A program made the translations under genes and the position numbers. 64,000 bases of DNA from Rhodanobacter sp. B04 (GTDB taxonomy: Bacteria; Pseudomonadota; Gammaproteobacteria; Xanthomonadales; Rhodanobacteraceae), in the NCBI RefSeq assembly GCF_002001125.1, contig NZ_MUNV01000019.1, positions 1 through 64,000 of the forward strand. Reading direction: 5' to 3'. Below the pieces are notes generated by a model. That model searched no databases and was not told the origin of the DNA. It saw nothing but the letters and a program-made list of their open reading frames with translations. This document shows, in pieces, positions 1 through 9,275 of this stretch. Within the stretch, counting starts at the first letter, position 1; each line of letters starts with the position of its first letter.

Positions 1-54
1 CATGGCACTGACATCAAGAAGGAGACCAAGACCCCGATCTCAACCCCGATCTGA
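1..54 (+). CDS. C-terminal tail of an upstream gene (partial)
   Basis: Frame 1 is open from the window edge and ends at a TGA at 52-54, giving a 17-residue tail ending KTPISTPI. It is too short to identify. Two IS21-like terminal repeats follow within 25 bases, so this could be the end of an istB-type transposition gene. It could equally be the end of an unrelated gene, or chance. Confidence 0.3.
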   Translation, partial: HGTDIKKETKTPISTPI

Positions 55-77
55 GCTAACCTGCAGCACGAACGGGT

Positions 78-114
78 GGCTCACTTTTCGATGAAAAACC
101 CGGCTCAGTTTTCG
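78..114. repeat. Pair of 13-bp direct repeats resembling an IS21-family terminus
   Basis: GGCTCACTTTTCG (78-90) and GGCTCAGTTTTCG (102-114) differ at one base and start 24 bp apart. IS21-family elements carry such multiply repeated GGCTCA-TTTT blocks at their ends. This suggests an insertion sequence ends here, separating trpG from its usual upstream partner. Inferred from the repeat pattern only. Confidence 0.35.
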
Positions 115-368
115 GCGGAAATCAACAGATCATGGCTTTCGTCGTGCGTAGTATTGGCTGAAAATATACCTCCGCACGGTGCGTCGCCCGGACGTGCTGG
201 CCCGGGGTGAGACACATGCCCGGTTCGGTAAATGACGGGCGCGTGAGAGCATGCAGTTGACTCGTATTAGGAAGCGCAGGGCACTCAAGAAAATTGCGGG
301 TATCATTGCGGGTATTACGGGCGATTCTTAGTTAGTAGTATCAGTAAAATCAAAGAGATAAGCCAACT
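115..368. other. Leader region upstream of trpG, no gene
   Basis: No convincing coding sequence lies between the repeats and trpG. The stretch holds the presumed trpG promoter. It also has an 11-bp tandem repeat ATTGCGGGTAT at 293-303 and 305-315, separated by one base and about 55 bp before the trpG start. No leader peptide with tandem Trp codons and no clear attenuator hairpin was recognised. Confidence 0.5.
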
Positions 369-965
369 ATGCTCCTGATGATCGACAACTACGACAGCTT
401 CACTTTCAATCTCGTGCAGTACCTGGGTGAACTGGGGCAGCAGGTGAAGGTGGTGCGCAACGATGCACTGGATATCGCCGGCATCCGTGCGCTGAAACCT
501 TCGCACATCATGATCTCGCCGGGACCCGGTACACCGGACGATTCGGGTGTTTCGCTGGATGTGTTGCGCGAGCTGGCCGGCAAGATTCCGGTGTTCGGCG
601 TGTGCCTCGGCCACCAGGCGATCGGCCAGGTGTTCGGCGGCAAGGTGATCCGTGCCAAGCAGATCATGCATGGCAAGACCTCGCCGGTGCGGCACCGCGG
701 ACAGGGCGTGTTCGCCGGCTTGCCGGATCCGTTCGAGGCGACGCGCTACCACTCGCTGGTGGTGGAGCAGTCGTCGCTGCCGGATTGCCTGGAAGTCACC
801 GCATGGACGGAAAATCCGGACGGCTCGATCGACGAGATCATGGGCCTGCGCCACAAGGCGCTGGCGGTGGAGGGCGTGCAGTTCCATCCGGAATCGATCC
901 TGACCCAGCACGGTCACGACCTGCTGCGCAACTTCCTCGGCCTGCCGCTGAAGCTGGCCGCATGA
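369..965 (+). CDS. trpG: Anthranilate synthase component II (glutamine amidotransferase)
   Basis: This 198-aa class I glutamine amidotransferase releases ammonia from glutamine for anthranilate formation by TrpE, the first step of tryptophan synthesis. The nucleophile is Cys79 in GVCLGHQ, with His173 and Glu175 in HPES completing the triad; the SPGPGTP oxyanion segment is near residues 50-56. Length is normal for a stand-alone TrpG. The protein could also serve as PabA. The stop overlaps the trpD start in an ATGA (962-965), so the two are translationally coupled. trpE is not in the window. Confidence 0.97.
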   Translation: MLLMIDNYDSFTFNLVQYLGELGQQVKVVRNDALDIAGIRALKPSHIMISPGPGTPDDSGVSLDVLRELAGKIPVFGVCLGHQAIGQVFGGKVIRAKQIMHGKTSPVRHRGQGVFAGLPDPFEATRYHSLVVEQSSLPDCLEVTAWTENPDGSIDEIMGLRHKALAVEGVQFHPESILTQHGHDLLRNFLGLPLKLAA

Positions 966-2038
966 GCGCGGATGCGATCGGCAAAGGCGGGCGCGACATC
1001 ACGATCACCCCGCAGGAAGCGCTGCAGCGCACGATCGAGCACCGCGAGATCTTCCACGACGAGATGATCGCGCTGATGCGCCAGATCATGCGCGGCGAAG
1101 TGAGCCCGCTGATGACGGCAGCGATCATGACCGGCCTGCGCGTGAAGAAGGAAACCGTGGGCGAGATCACCGGCGCCGCGCGGGTGATGCGCGAGCTGTC
1201 GGCGAAGGTGCCCATCACGGGCGGCACCGAGCACTTGCTGGATATTGTCGGCACCGGCGGCGACGGCGCCTCCAGTTTCAACATCTCCACCGCGTCGATG
1301 TTCGTCGCGGCGGCGGCAGGCGCGCGCGTCGCCAAGCACGGCGGCCGCAGCGTGTCGTCGAAATCCGGCAGTGCGGATGTGCTGGAAGCCTTGGGCGCGT
1401 CGATCGATCTGCCGCCGGCGCAGGTGGCCGAGTGCATGGCCGAGACCGGCATCGGCTTCATGTTCGCGCCGAACCATCATCCGGCGATGAAGGTGGTGGC
1501 GCCGGTGCGCAAGGAAATGGGCGTGCGCACGCTGTTCAACATCCTCGGCCCGTTGACCAATCCGGCCGGCGCGCCGAACATCCTGATGGGCGTGTTCCAT
1601 CCCGACCTCGTCGGCATCCAGGTGCGCGTGCTGCAGCAGCTCGGCGCGCAGCATGCGCTGGTGGTGTGGGGGCGCGACGGCATGGACGAGGTTTCGCTGG
1701 GCGCGGCCACCCTGGTCGGCGAGCTGCGCCATGGCGTGGTGCATGAGTACGAACTCGAGCCGGAGGATTTCGGGCTGGCGATGGCCTCCAGCCGCAACCT
1801 GCGGGTGGAGAATGTGGACGAGTCGAAGGCGATGCTGCTGGAGGCGCTGGAAGGCCGCCGCGGCATACCGCACGACATCGTCTGCCTGAACGCTGGCGCC
1901 GCACTTTATGCGGCCGATGTGGTCCAGTCCATCGACGATGGCATCGAGCTTGCCCGCGCCACGATTGCCAGCGGCGCCGCACATGCGAAAATGCAGGCCT
2001 TCGTGGCAGTGACCCGCCGGCTCGCCGGTTCGCGATGA
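962..2038 (+). CDS. trpD: Anthranilate phosphoribosyltransferase
   Basis: TrpD (358 aa) transfers phosphoribosyl from PRPP to anthranilate, the second step of tryptophan synthesis. The glycine-rich PRPP motif GTGGDG is in [14 protein letters not shown], followed by [21 protein letters not shown], both diagnostic of the family. The frame is open upstream of 962, but ATG 962 is chosen because it overlaps the trpG stop and gives the normal family N-terminus. A gap of 100 bp to trpC may hold a secondary promoter. Confidence 0.97.
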   Translation: MSADAIGKGGRDITITPQEALQRTIEHREIFHDEMIALMRQIMRGEVSPLMTAAIMTGLRVKKETVGEITGAARVMRELSAKVPITGGTEHLLDIVGTGGDGASSFNISTASMFVAAAAGARVAKHGGRSVSSKSGSADVLEALGASIDLPPAQVAECMAETGIGFMFAPNHHPAMKVVAPVRKEMGVRTLFNILGPLTNPAGAPNILMGVFHPDLVGIQVRVLQQLGAQHALVVWGRDGMDEVSLGAATLVGELRHGVVHEYELEPEDFGLAMASSRNLRVENVDESKAMLLEALEGRRGIPHDIVCLNAGAALYAADVVQSIDDGIELARATIASGAAHAKMQAFVAVTRRLAGSR

Positions 2039-2138
2039 ATGCCCGCCGAGTGCGTGCCTGCATTGCGTAGAAGACACGGCATCGCAATCGCGCATAGGAT
2101 GCGCTCCATGCAGTAACGACCGTAACGAGTGAGATGCC

Positions 2139-2933
2139 ATGACCGACATCCTCAATCGCATTCTTGCCCGCAAGGCGGAAGAGATTGCCGAACGCCAGGC
2201 CAGGCTGCCGCAGGCCGAACTGATGGCGCGCATCGCCGAGCTGCCGGACACCCGCGGTTTCGCCGCGGCGATCGAGGCCAAGATTGCCGACGGCCTGCCG
2301 GCCGTGATCGCCGAAGTGAAGAAGGCCAGCCCGAGCAAGGGCGTGATCCGCCCGAATTTCGATCCTTCCGCGATTGCGAAGAGCTATGAAGCCGCCGGCG
2401 CGGCCTGCCTGTCGGTGCTGACCGACAGCGACTTCTTCCAGGGCAGCGAGGCGTTCCTGCAGCAGGCGCGCGCGGCGTGTTCGCTGCCGTTGCTGCGCAA
2501 GGATTTCATCATCGACCCCTACCAGGTATACGAGGCGCGCGCGATCGGCGCCGACTGCATCCTGCTGATCGTCGCCGCGCTGGATGACGACGTGTTGCTG
2601 CAGTTGTCGCTGCTGGCTGCCGAGCTCGACCTGGATGTGCTGTGCGAAGTGCACAACGAGGAAGAGATGGAGCGTGCGCTGGCGTTGCCGGTGCCGCTGA
2701 TCGGCGTCAACAACCGCAACCTGCGCAACTTCGAGACCTCGCTGGAAACCTCGCTGGCCATGCAATCCATGATCGAGTACGACCGCGTGCTGGTCGCCGA
2801 GTCGGGCATCCACACGCCGGAAGACGTGGCGCGCCTGCGCGAGGGCGGCATCCAGGCGTTCCTGATCGGCGAGGCATTCATGCGCGCCGAGGATCCCGGT
2901 AGCGAATTGCGACGGCTGTTCGCCACGCCGTGA
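2139..2933 (+). CDS. trpC: Indole-3-glycerol phosphate synthase
   Basis: TrpC (264 aa) closes the ring of CdRP to give indole-3-glycerol phosphate. It is a monofunctional TIM barrel without a fused TrpF. Catalytic segments seen are [11 protein letters not shown] (phosphate and CdRP-binding lysine), [21 protein letters not shown], the [11 protein letters not shown] asparagine region and [10 protein letters not shown] near the C-terminus. An RBS-like GAGTGAG precedes the ATG. The stop overlaps the GTG of the next gene (2930-2933), placing the HAD gene in the same transcript. Confidence 0.97.
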   Translation: MTDILNRILARKAEEIAERQARLPQAELMARIAELPDTRGFAAAIEAKIADGLPAVIAEVKKASPSKGVIRPNFDPSAIAKSYEAAGAACLSVLTDSDFFQGSEAFLQQARAACSLPLLRKDFIIDPYQVYEARAIGADCILLIVAALDDDVLLQLSLLAAELDLDVLCEVHNEEEMERALALPVPLIGVNNRNLRNFETSLETSLAMQSMIEYDRVLVAESGIHTPEDVARLREGGIQAFLIGEAFMRAEDPGSELRRLFATP

Positions 2934-3628
2934 CCATCATGCCAAAGGGGGAAATGGACGCGGTGACCGCCGAGGCGGCGACGCAGCGAGTGGTGTTGTT
3001 CGATTTCGACGGCGTGTTGTTCCACGGTGATGCGTTCTACCTGTTCACGCGCGAGCGTTACAAACGCGCGCCGTGGCGAATGTTGCTGGCCCTGCTGTGC
3101 GCACCGGTCCTGCTGTTGCAGCTGCCGTTCTCGCGTCGCCTGCCGCTGCGCACCCTGGTGCGCATCGCGCTGTTCGGCTTGGGCGAGCAGCGTTATCAGG
3201 CAGCCGCGAATGCGTTCGCCGCGGTCCTGGTGCAGCGGTCGCGGCAATTCTGCCGCGACGGCCTGCAGACGCTGCGCCGGCATCAGGCGGCCGGCGATCG
3301 GGTGATCGTGGTGACCGGCTGCGAGCACACCTTGGTGAGCGGCATCCTGCAGCAGCTGGGGCTGACCAACCTGGAGGTGCTCGCCTCGCAGCTGCGCCGC
3401 GGCTGGTTCGGCATGCGGCCGCTGTGGCACAACGTGGGCCGGCGCAAGGTCGAAAAGCTGGCGCAGCACGGGCTCACGGCCTGGCAGGTGGCGTACGGCG
3501 ATTCGATGTACGACGCACCGATGCTGAAAGTGGCCACCGAAGCCGTGCTGGTCAACGCCACGCCCACGCTGTGCAAGAAGATCGAGAAGGCGCTCGGCCA
3601 CGCGGTCACCCGTGTCGAGTGGTTCTGA
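2930..3628 (+). CDS. HAD-superfamily phosphatase (subfamily IB, SerB-like)
   Basis: This 232-aa HAD hydrolase carries motif I DFDGVLF (Asp25 and Asp27), motif II VVTGCE, a lysine in the GRRKVEKL segment and motif [13 protein letters not shown]. These give the nucleophile, acid/base and Mg-binding aspartates. A cap region near residues 45-85 is very hydrophobic ([15 protein letters not shown]) and may contact the membrane. The GTG at 2930 overlaps the trpC stop; ATG 2939 or 2954 are alternatives. The substrate is unknown. Family members include phosphoserine phosphatase-like and phospholipid-phosphate enzymes. Confidence 0.85.
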   Translation: MTIMPKGEMDAVTAEAATQRVVLFDFDGVLFHGDAFYLFTRERYKRAPWRMLLALLCAPVLLLQLPFSRRLPLRTLVRIALFGLGEQRYQAAANAFAAVLVQRSRQFCRDGLQTLRRHQAAGDRVIVVTGCEHTLVSGILQQLGLTNLEVLASQLRRGWFGMRPLWHNVGRRKVEKLAQHGLTAWQVAYGDSMYDAPMLKVATEAVLVNATPTLCKKIEKALGHAVTRVEWF

Positions 3629-3661
3629 GGTTCACTGCCGCCGCATCCGAAGATTCCGGCC

Positions 3662-4177
3662 ATGCACACTACGTTGATGCCGTCACAGATCGAGATCGTG
3701 CCGTTCGAGCCATGCCTGCGCGAGTACTTCTACTCGCTCAATGCGGCGTGGCTGCAGAAGCACTTCGTGATCGAACCGATCGACGAGCAGGTCCTGCGCG
3801 ATCCGGAACATGCGGTGCTGGCGCCGGGCGGGGCGATCTTTTTCGCCCGGCTGGGCGATGCGGTGATCGGCACCTGTGCGCTGCTGCATGAGGCGCCGGG
3901 CGTCTACGAGCTTTCCAAGATGGGCGTGGACGAGTCGTTTCGCGGCCTGGGCGCCGGCCGCCTGCTGCTGGAGGCGGCGATCGCCGAATTCCATCGCCGC
4001 CGCGGCCATGCCCTGTTCCTCGAATCCAACAGCAGCCTGAAGCCGGCGCTGCAAATGTACGAACGGGCCGGCTTCGTGCTGCAGCCGACGATCCGCGCCG
4101 TTTCGCATTACGCGCGTGCGGACGTCTACATGGTCTACGCGCCGCAGCAGGGCGCTGTTCCGGCGCGCCGATCCTAG
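3662..4177 (+). CDS. GNAT-family N-acetyltransferase
   Basis: A 171-aa GCN5-related acetyltransferase. The acetyl-CoA pyrophosphate-binding loop is in ESFRGLGAGRLLLEAAI (Q/RxxGxG/A type). Preceding strands ELSKMGVDES and the later region LFLESNSSLKPALQMYERAGF complete the fold. The ERAGF ending is typical of single-domain GNATs that modify small molecules or protein N-termini. The substrate cannot be told. It ends tail to tail with clp, the stops overlapping at 4174-4177. Confidence 0.9.
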   Translation: MHTTLMPSQIEIVPFEPCLREYFYSLNAAWLQKHFVIEPIDEQVLRDPEHAVLAPGGAIFFARLGDAVIGTCALLHEAPGVYELSKMGVDESFRGLGAGRLLLEAAIAEFHRRRGHALFLESNSSLKPALQMYERAGFVLQPTIRAVSHYARADVYMVYAPQQGAVPARRS

Positions 4178-4908
4178 CGGGTGCCGCGCACCACGATGGT
4201 CTTGCCGGAGACGTCGATCATCCGCTGTTCTTCCAGCTGCTTCAGCACCCGGCCGACCATCTCGCGCGAGCAGCCGACGATGCGACTGACTTCCTGGCGC
4301 GAGATGCGGATCTGCGTGCCGTCCGGATGGGTCATCGAGTCGGGTTCCTGGCACAGGTCGAGCAGGGTGCGCGAGATGCGGTTGGTGACGTCCATGAACG
4401 CCATCCGGCTGACCTGGCGGGAGGTGCGCAGCAGGCGGTTGGTGAGCTGGGAGCCGATCGCGAACAGGATCTTCGGGCACTCCTCGCGCAGCGGACCCTC
4501 CATCAACTGGAACAGGCGTTCGTAGCTCACTTCGGCCATTTCGCAGGCTGTGCGCGTGCGCACCATCGACTCGCGCTGCGCCTGCTCCACGAACAGGCCC
4601 ATCTCGCCGATGAACTGGCCGCGGCTGATATAGGCGAGGATCAGTTCGCGCCCCTGCTCGTCCTCGGTGCATACCGCCAGCGAGCCCTCGATGACGTAAT
4701 ACAACGTGTTGGCGGGGTCGCCGGGACGGATGATCGCGGTCTTGCCGGGGTAGCGGCGGCGATGGCAAAGCGCCAGGAATCGCTCCATCGAGGCGGGGTC
4801 GGGCGCAAACCCGAGCGGGGCCTGTGAGCGTTCGAAAGCCTGCTGAAGTTGGTACTTGAGTTGCGCCACGGTGTCTTCCGAGAGGTTGTAATTCCAGGAC
4901 GCGACCAT
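4174..4908 (-). CDS. clp: CRP/FNR-family regulator Clp (CAP-like protein)
   Basis: A 244-aa CRP homologue. An N-terminal cyclic-nucleotide-binding barrel (about residues 30-145, including GQFIGEMGLF and a phosphate-cassette-like ESMVRTRTACEMAEV) is followed by the dimer helix and a winged HTH with ISRQEVSRIVGCSREMVGRVLKQLE. In Xanthomonas, Clp is the orthologue that answers to cyclic-di-GMP and controls virulence, pilus and exoenzyme genes. Orthology here is inferred from sequence and from the clp-speD order. Whether this copy binds cAMP or c-di-GMP is not decidable by eye. Confidence 0.9.
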   Translation of the reverse strand: MVASWNYNLSEDTVAQLKYQLQQAFERSQAPLGFAPDPASMERFLALCHRRRYPGKTAIIRPGDPANTLYYVIEGSLAVCTEDEQGRELILAYISRGQFIGEMGLFVEQAQRESMVRTRTACEMAEVSYERLFQLMEGPLREECPKILFAIGSQLTNRLLRTSRQVSRMAFMDVTNRISRTLLDLCQEPDSMTHPDGTQIRISRQEVSRIVGCSREMVGRVLKQLEEQRMIDVSGKTIVVRGTR

Positions 4909-5133
4909 GGCCGCGCCAGAGTGTTCATTTTCGCATTCGCCCCTGTCCCGGCGGCATTATGACAAACCCGGACCGCTTGCCGGAGGTTCATTTTCTTTCC
5001 GTTTTGCCGCATACTTCGCGGTCTTTCGGTTGTGGCGAGTCTGTCGCATGCCGTTCACAAGGGTCGCACAGACTGCTTGTCCGTGCTTCACACCATTTTG
5101 CGGGGACCCTTGTCGCTAACCCGCCTCTACTGC

Positions 5134-5151
5134 TGACCGGAAGTCCGGTCA
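5134..5151 (+). promoter_or_regulatory. Perfect inverted repeat before the speD ribosome site
   Basis: TGACCGG (5134-5140) and CCGGTCA (5145-5151) pair perfectly around a 4-base loop. They end one or two bases before the GGAGAG that serves the GTG start of speD. The arrangement could be a hairpin that modulates translation or a protein-binding operator. Function is inferred from position only. Confidence 0.45.
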
Positions 5152-5163
5152 TGGAGAGCCGCC

Positions 5164-5949
5164 GTGGTCAAACCGCTTCCCCGTCTGCGCCTGCAGGGTT
5201 TCAACAACCTGACCAAGGCCTTGAGCTTCAACATCTACGACATCTGCTACGCGGTGTCCGAAGACCAGCGCCGCAACTACATCGAGTACATCGATGACCA
5301 GTACGATGCCGACCGCCTGACCCAGATCCTCACCGACGTGGCGGAGATCATCGGCGCGAACATCCTGAACATCGCGCGCCAGGACTACGACCCGCAGGGC
5401 GCGTCGGTGACCATGCTGATCTCCGAGGAGCCGGTGCTGGAGAAGCTCGGCCGCGACACCATCTCCGGTGCCGTGGTCGCGCACATGGACAAGAGCCACA
5501 TCACCGTCCATACCTATCCGGAAACGCATCCGCACAACGGTATCGCGACCTTCCGCGCGGACATCGACGTGGCCACCTGCGGCGTGATCTCGCCGCTGAA
5601 GGCGCTGAACTACCTGATCGACAGCTTCGAGTCGGACATCGTGGTGTGCGACTACCGCGTGCGCGGCTTCACCCGCGACGTGAAGGGCAAGAAGCACTTC
5701 ATCGACCACAAGATCAACTCGGTGCAGGACTATCTGGCCAAGCACATCCGCCAGAAGTACGAGATGTTCGACGTCAACGTGTACCAGGAAAACATGTTCC
5801 ACACGAAGATGCACATCAAGGACTTCGACCTGGACACCTATCTGTTCGACTCGCACGCCGACGACCTGTCGTTCAAGGAGCGCCAGCGCATCGAGCAGCT
5901 GCTGCGCCGCGAGATCGAGGAGCTGTTCCACGGCCGCAACCTGATGTGA
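5164..5949 (+). CDS. speD: S-adenosylmethionine decarboxylase proenzyme
   Basis: SpeD (261 aa, the long E. coli-type class) decarboxylates SAM to supply aminopropyl groups for spermidine. The proenzyme self-cleaves to form a pyruvoyl cofactor. The cleavage site is Lys110-Ser111 in [12 protein letters not shown], with Ser111 becoming the pyruvoyl group. Catalytic Cys is in [11 protein letters not shown]. The start is GTG 5164, preceded by GGAGAG; no in-frame ATG gives the conserved N-terminus. speE is not adjacent. A strong terminator follows directly. Confidence 0.96.
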   Translation: MVKPLPRLRLQGFNNLTKALSFNIYDICYAVSEDQRRNYIEYIDDQYDADRLTQILTDVAEIIGANILNIARQDYDPQGASVTMLISEEPVLEKLGRDTISGAVVAHMDKSHITVHTYPETHPHNGIATFRADIDVATCGVISPLKALNYLIDSFESDIVVCDYRVRGFTRDVKGKKHFIDHKINSVQDYLAKHIRQKYEMFDVNVYQENMFHTKMHIKDFDLDTYLFDSHADDLSFKERQRIEQLLRREIEELFHGRNLM

Positions 5950-5951
5950 CG

Positions 5952-5978
5952 AAAAACCCGCCGGAAGGCGGGTTTTTT
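5952..5978 (+). terminator. Rho-independent terminator after speD
   Basis: AAACCCGCC and GGCGGGTTT form a 9-bp stem with a GGAA tetraloop, followed by a run of T. It starts a few bases after the speD stop. The A-run on the left arm may let it work weakly in the other direction for coq7. Confidence 0.9.
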
Positions 5979-6063
5979 CTGGTGCTGTTTGCCGGAGTGC
6001 ACCCTGTGCGCGATGCGGTTTGTCCCTTCGGCACGGAACAAGAGCGGCGCGCGCAGGGTGCGC

Positions 6064-6705
6064 CTATACGCGATACGCCACCGTCTTCATCACCATCGAG
6101 CTGGCGTGCATCAACTGCGGCAGCGGAAACGGCAGTTCGATGCCGCCACGTTGCTGCGCCGCTTGCGCGTGGCGGATCTCATCGGCCTGCATCTGCGTCA
6201 ACACGGCGCGCGAGCGCTCATCCTGTACGGGCAAGCGTTCAAGATGTTCGGCCAGGTGGGCTTCCACCTGGCGTTCGGTCTCGACCACGAAGCCGAGGCT
6301 GACCGGATCGCCGGCCACCGCCGCCAGCGCGCCGATCGCGTAGCTGCCGGCGTACCACAGGGGGTTCAGCAGGCTCGGTCGGCTGTCCAGCTGTCGCAGG
6401 CGTTGCGTGCACCAGGCCAGGTGATCGGTTTCCTCGGCGGCCGCGTGCAGCAGATGTTCGCGGTTGCCGGCGTTGCGCGCCAGCGCGGCCTGGCCTAGAT
6501 ACAGCGCCTGCGCACAGACCTCGCCGGTATGGTTGATCCGCATCAAGCCGGCGGCATGGCGGCGCTCGGCATCGTCCAGCTCGGCTTCGCCGATGCCGGC
6601 GGCAGGCGAGGGGCGCCGGGCCGCCGGCGTGCCGGCGATCGCTTCGAGCGCGCGTTCGCAGCCGGCGAGCAGGCGATCGAGCGGGGTCAGCGTGCGCACG
6701 TTCAT
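6064..6705 (-). CDS. coq7: 2-polyprenyl-3-methyl-6-methoxy-1,4-benzoquinone monooxygenase
   Basis: A 213-aa di-iron hydroxylase of the Coq7 family, which adds the last hydroxyl in ubiquinone synthesis. It has the ferritin-like four-helix pattern with iron ligands in [15 protein letters not shown] (Glu...), [12 protein letters not shown] (ExxH), [12 protein letters not shown] and ADEIRHAQ (ExxH). The start is ATG at 6705, overlapping the stop of the upstream Fe-S gene by 4 bases; the frame is open further upstream inside that gene but this gives the family N-terminus. It replaces the flavin enzyme UbiF found in enterics. Confidence 0.93.
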   Translation of the reverse strand: MNVRTLTPLDRLLAGCERALEAIAGTPAARRPSPAAGIGEAELDDAERRHAAGLMRINHTGEVCAQALYLGQAALARNAGNREHLLHAAAEETDHLAWCTQRLRQLDSRPSLLNPLWYAGSYAIGALAAVAGDPVSLGFVVETERQVEAHLAEHLERLPVQDERSRAVLTQMQADEIRHAQAAQQRGGIELPFPLPQLMHASSMVMKTVAYRV

Positions 6706-7937
6706 GGGTTTTCCTGTTCCGATGGAGCGTTCATCAATTGCTGGGCCAGCAAGCTCAGCGGATGCCGGGTTGGCCAGTGCAGGCCCTGTGCATCGATACC
6801 CGCGGCCAGATACAGGCGACAGCCGATATTGGACGACAACAGCTGCTGCGGATCCAGCGTGGCGGCTTGTCGCAGTGTCGCGTCGCGCAGCGGTGCGGCA
6901 CGCTCGGGGAATTCGAGCAGGTGGCTGCCGGCTGCGCCGCAGCAGTGCGGCGGCCGCGGCAACGGCATCACGTCCAGATCCGGCACGTGGCGCAGCAGCT
7001 GCAGCAGGGCGCTGTCGCTGCACGCCACGTTGACCTGGGTGCACGGCAGATGCACGACGACCCGCAGCGACAACGGCCGGAACTGCAGCGATTCGGCATG
7101 GGTGGCCAGCAATGTCAGCGGGTCGAGCACGCGCACACCGGGCAGGGCACGCCGCAGCGTGCCGAGGCAGCCAGGCGTCACCGACACCAGCTGGGTCGCG
7201 CCACTGGCTTCCCAGGCGCTGCGCACGCGTTGTGCGGCCTGTTCGGCGGCCTGCGTTGCACCGCCATGCAGGTCCATCGCGCCACAGCAGAAAGCAGGCA
7301 GCACGCTGATCCGAAAGCCGGCGGCCTGCAGCAGGGTGATGGCGGCTTGCTGGGCCTCGGCATCCTCGACGCTGGCCACGCAGCCGGGGAATAACGCCAG
7401 CCGTACCTTTCCGATGTCCTGGTCACCGGCTCGAACAGGCGAGGCCGGAAGCGTTGCAGGCAGGGTCAGCAGGGCTGTGCGCCATGGCGAATGCGCCGGC
7501 AGGCGCCGGATCAGCCAGCCTTTCCAGCGTGGCAGGGCGATGCCGTGGCCGAGCCGGCGCAGGGCGCGCAGCAGCGCCGGCCGCTTGATCAGGCTCAGCA
7601 GTCGCCGGGGATGTCGTGATGACGGCCCCAGCAGGGCACGGGTTTCGATCAGCAGTTCGTCATACTGCACCTGCGCCGGGCACACTTTCTCGCAGTCGAG
7701 GCAGCCCAGGCAGTGATCCAGCGGTTCGCGCAGTTCCGCCGTCGGTTCGGCCAGTCCGCTGGACAGTGCCGCGGCGATGGCGATGCGTCCACGCGGTGAT
7801 TCCGCCTCGTTGCGGTCCAGTGCGTAGGTGGGGCATACGGGCAGGCACAACCCGCATTGCACGCATTGGTCGGCCAGTTCGGCGACGCGGCCGGCAGGTC
7901 CGGGCATGGGGGACTTTTCAAGCGGCATGCTGGTCAT
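6702..7937 (-). CDS. glcF: (Fe-S)-binding protein, glycolate oxidase iron-sulfur subunit-like
   Basis: A 411-aa protein with two N-terminal 4Fe-4S motifs ([12 protein letters not shown] and [12 protein letters not shown]) and two C-terminal CCG domains (CCGAMD near residue 225; [10 protein letters not shown] near 325). This is the architecture of GlcF, the electron-transfer subunit of glycolate/lactate oxidoreductases. The glcD and glcE flavin subunits are absent nearby; the gene instead overlaps coq7 by 4 bases. It may work with an unlinked dehydrogenase feeding the quinone pool, so the symbol is provisional. Confidence 0.8.
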   Translation of the reverse strand: MTSMPLEKSPMPGPAGRVAELADQCVQCGLCLPVCPTYALDRNEAESPRGRIAIAAALSSGLAEPTAELREPLDHCLGCLDCEKVCPAQVQYDELLIETRALLGPSSRHPRRLLSLIKRPALLRALRRLGHGIALPRWKGWLIRRLPAHSPWRTALLTLPATLPASPVRAGDQDIGKVRLALFPGCVASVEDAEAQQAAITLLQAAGFRISVLPAFCCGAMDLHGGATQAAEQAAQRVRSAWEASGATQLVSVTPGCLGTLRRALPGVRVLDPLTLLATHAESLQFRPLSLRVVVHLPCTQVNVACSDSALLQLLRHVPDLDVMPLPRPPHCCGAAGSHLLEFPERAAPLRDATLRQAATLDPQQLLSSNIGCRLYLAAGIDAQGLHWPTRHPLSLLAQQLMNAPSEQENP

Positions 7938-7975
7938 GCTATCATTGCCAGCTCACAGCCCGCCGGTCGGTGGGC

Positions 7976-8005
7976 TTGCGCCATGGGTGACAGCTCCGCT
8001 ATCAT
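7976..8005 (+). promoter_or_regulatory. Sigma-70 promoter for rplM-rpsI
   Basis: TTGCGC (7976-7981) and TATCAT (8000-8005) are 18 bp apart, about 80 bp before rplM. The transcribed leader would be about 70 nt and contains a short GC-rich hairpin (CCGCC/GGCGG near 8050-8065). A leader of this kind could host L13 autoregulation. Confidence 0.55.
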
Positions 8006-8082
8006 CTCGCGCCTTTGTTCCACCGAAGCATGCTCACTTGAACCATGCGTACCGCCTCACGGCGGCAGACAGGTATTCTGAA

Positions 8083-8511
8083 ATGAAAACGTTTAGCGCC
8101 AATGCAGACAACGTCAAGCGCGACTGGTTCGTGGTTGACGCCACGAACAAGACGCTCGGTCGCCTGTCGACTGAAATCGCTCGTCGTCTGCGCGGCAAGC
8201 ACAAGCCGGAATACACCCCGCATTGCGACACCGGCGATTATATCGTGGTGATCAACGCGCAGAAGGTGGCTGTCACCGGTGCCAAGCTGGACGACAAGAT
8301 GTACCACCGCTTCACCGGTTACATCGGCAACCTGAAGACCACCAGTCTGAAGGACCTGCTGGCGACCTACCCGGAGCGCGTGATCGAGACCGCCGTCAAG
8401 GGCATGCTGCCGAAGAATCCGCTGGGCCGCGAGATGTATCGCAAGCTCAAGGTCTACGGCGGTGCCGAGCATCCGCATACCGCACAGCAGCCGCAGGCGC
8501 TGGAAATCTAA
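8083..8511 (+). CDS. rplM: 50S ribosomal protein L13
   Basis: L13 (142 aa) is an early-assembly protein of the large subunit. Diagnostic segments are [45 protein letters not shown] and [23 protein letters not shown] near the C-terminus. The length is standard. ATG 8083 starts the conserved MKTFSA N-terminus. rpsI follows after 9 bp with an AGGAA ribosome site, the usual L13-S9 operon. Confidence 0.98.
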   Translation: MKTFSANADNVKRDWFVVDATNKTLGRLSTEIARRLRGKHKPEYTPHCDTGDYIVVINAQKVAVTGAKLDDKMYHRFTGYIGNLKTTSLKDLLATYPERVIETAVKGMLPKNPLGREMYRKLKVYGGAEHPHTAQQPQALEI

Positions 8512-8520
8512 GGAACCATC

Positions 8521-8913
8521 ATGACGATCCAGCAGAATTACGGCACCGGCCGCCGCAAGACCTCCGCCGCCCGCGTGTTCCTGCGCAAGGGCAAGGGCGC
8601 GATCGAAGTCAACGGCAAGTCGCTCGAGCAGTTCTTTGGGCGCGAGACCTCGTGCATGATCGTGCGCCAGCCGCTCGAATTGACCCAGAGCACCGACAAG
8701 TTCGACATCAAGGTGACGGTCGCCGGTGGCGGCATCACCGGTCAGGCCGGTGCGATCCGCCTGGGTATCGCCCGCGCGCTGATCGAGTACGACGAAAGCC
8801 TGAAGTCGCCGCTGCGCAAGGCCGGTTTCGTGACCCGCGACGCCCGCGAAGTCGAGCGCAAGAAGGTCGGTCTGCACAAGGCCCGTCGCGCCACGCAGTT
8901 CTCGAAGCGCTAA
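8521..8913 (+). CDS. rpsI: 30S ribosomal protein S9
   Basis: S9 (130 aa) sits in the small-subunit head. Its basic C-terminal tail, here ending in ATQFSKR, reaches toward P-site tRNA. The N-terminal [20 protein letters not shown] and the [23 protein letters not shown] segment are fully conserved. It is co-transcribed with rplM. A tRNA-Gln gene begins 12 bases after the stop and may be on the same transcript. Confidence 0.98.
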   Translation: MTIQQNYGTGRRKTSAARVFLRKGKGAIEVNGKSLEQFFGRETSCMIVRQPLELTQSTDKFDIKVTVAGGGITGQAGAIRLGIARALIEYDESLKSPLRKAGFVTRDAREVERKKVGLHKARRATQFSKR

Positions 8914-8925
8914 ACTCAGCTTCAT

Positions 8926-9000
8926 AGCCCCGTCGCCAAGCGGTAAGGCACCTGACTCTGACTCAGGCATTCGGTGGTTCGAATCCATCCGGGGCTGCCA
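8926..9000 (+). tRNA. tRNA-Gln (anticodon CTG)
   Basis: The acceptor arms AGCCCCG (8926-8932) and CGGGGCT pair fully, followed by G and an encoded CCA ending at 9000. The anticodon stem CCTGA/TCAGG encloses loop CTCTGAC with anticodon CTG, reading CAG. The T arm has loop TTCGAAT. The total of 75 nt and the D-arm AAGCGGTAAGGC fit tRNA-Gln. Confidence 0.95.
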
Positions 9001-9044
9001 CATCCAGATCCCGACACCAGCCGTGATGTGTGGTGATGCGATCC

Positions 9045-9070
9045 AAAGCCCGCCTTTCGGCGGGCTTTTT
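9045..9070 (+). terminator. Rho-independent terminator after tRNA-Gln
   Basis: AAAGCCCGCC and GGCGGGCTTT form a stem around TTTC, followed by five T residues. It lies 45 bases after the tRNA CCA and would end the rplM-rpsI-tRNA transcript. Confidence 0.88.
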
Positions 9071-9275
9071 CGTTTCCGCGACGAGGCGGGCAGTGGCTTC
9101 GCGATGAAGCTGCATTCGATGGATCAGCACGGCTTCGAGCATGATCGGCAACTGATCGCCGATCCGGGAATGGCCAGGTGCTGCAAGATATTTCATTGCA
9201 AATCAGTCCTCTCTGCTCTTCGGTTCTGTGTCGCCCCGGCGTAAAATTTCCGCCTTTGACCCCACCGGTGGAACG

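Noticed and set aside
914-2338. Long minus-strand open frame opposite trpD
   Set aside because: It is antisense to a well-supported gene, has a shadow composition typical of GC-rich coding DNA, and shows no domain.
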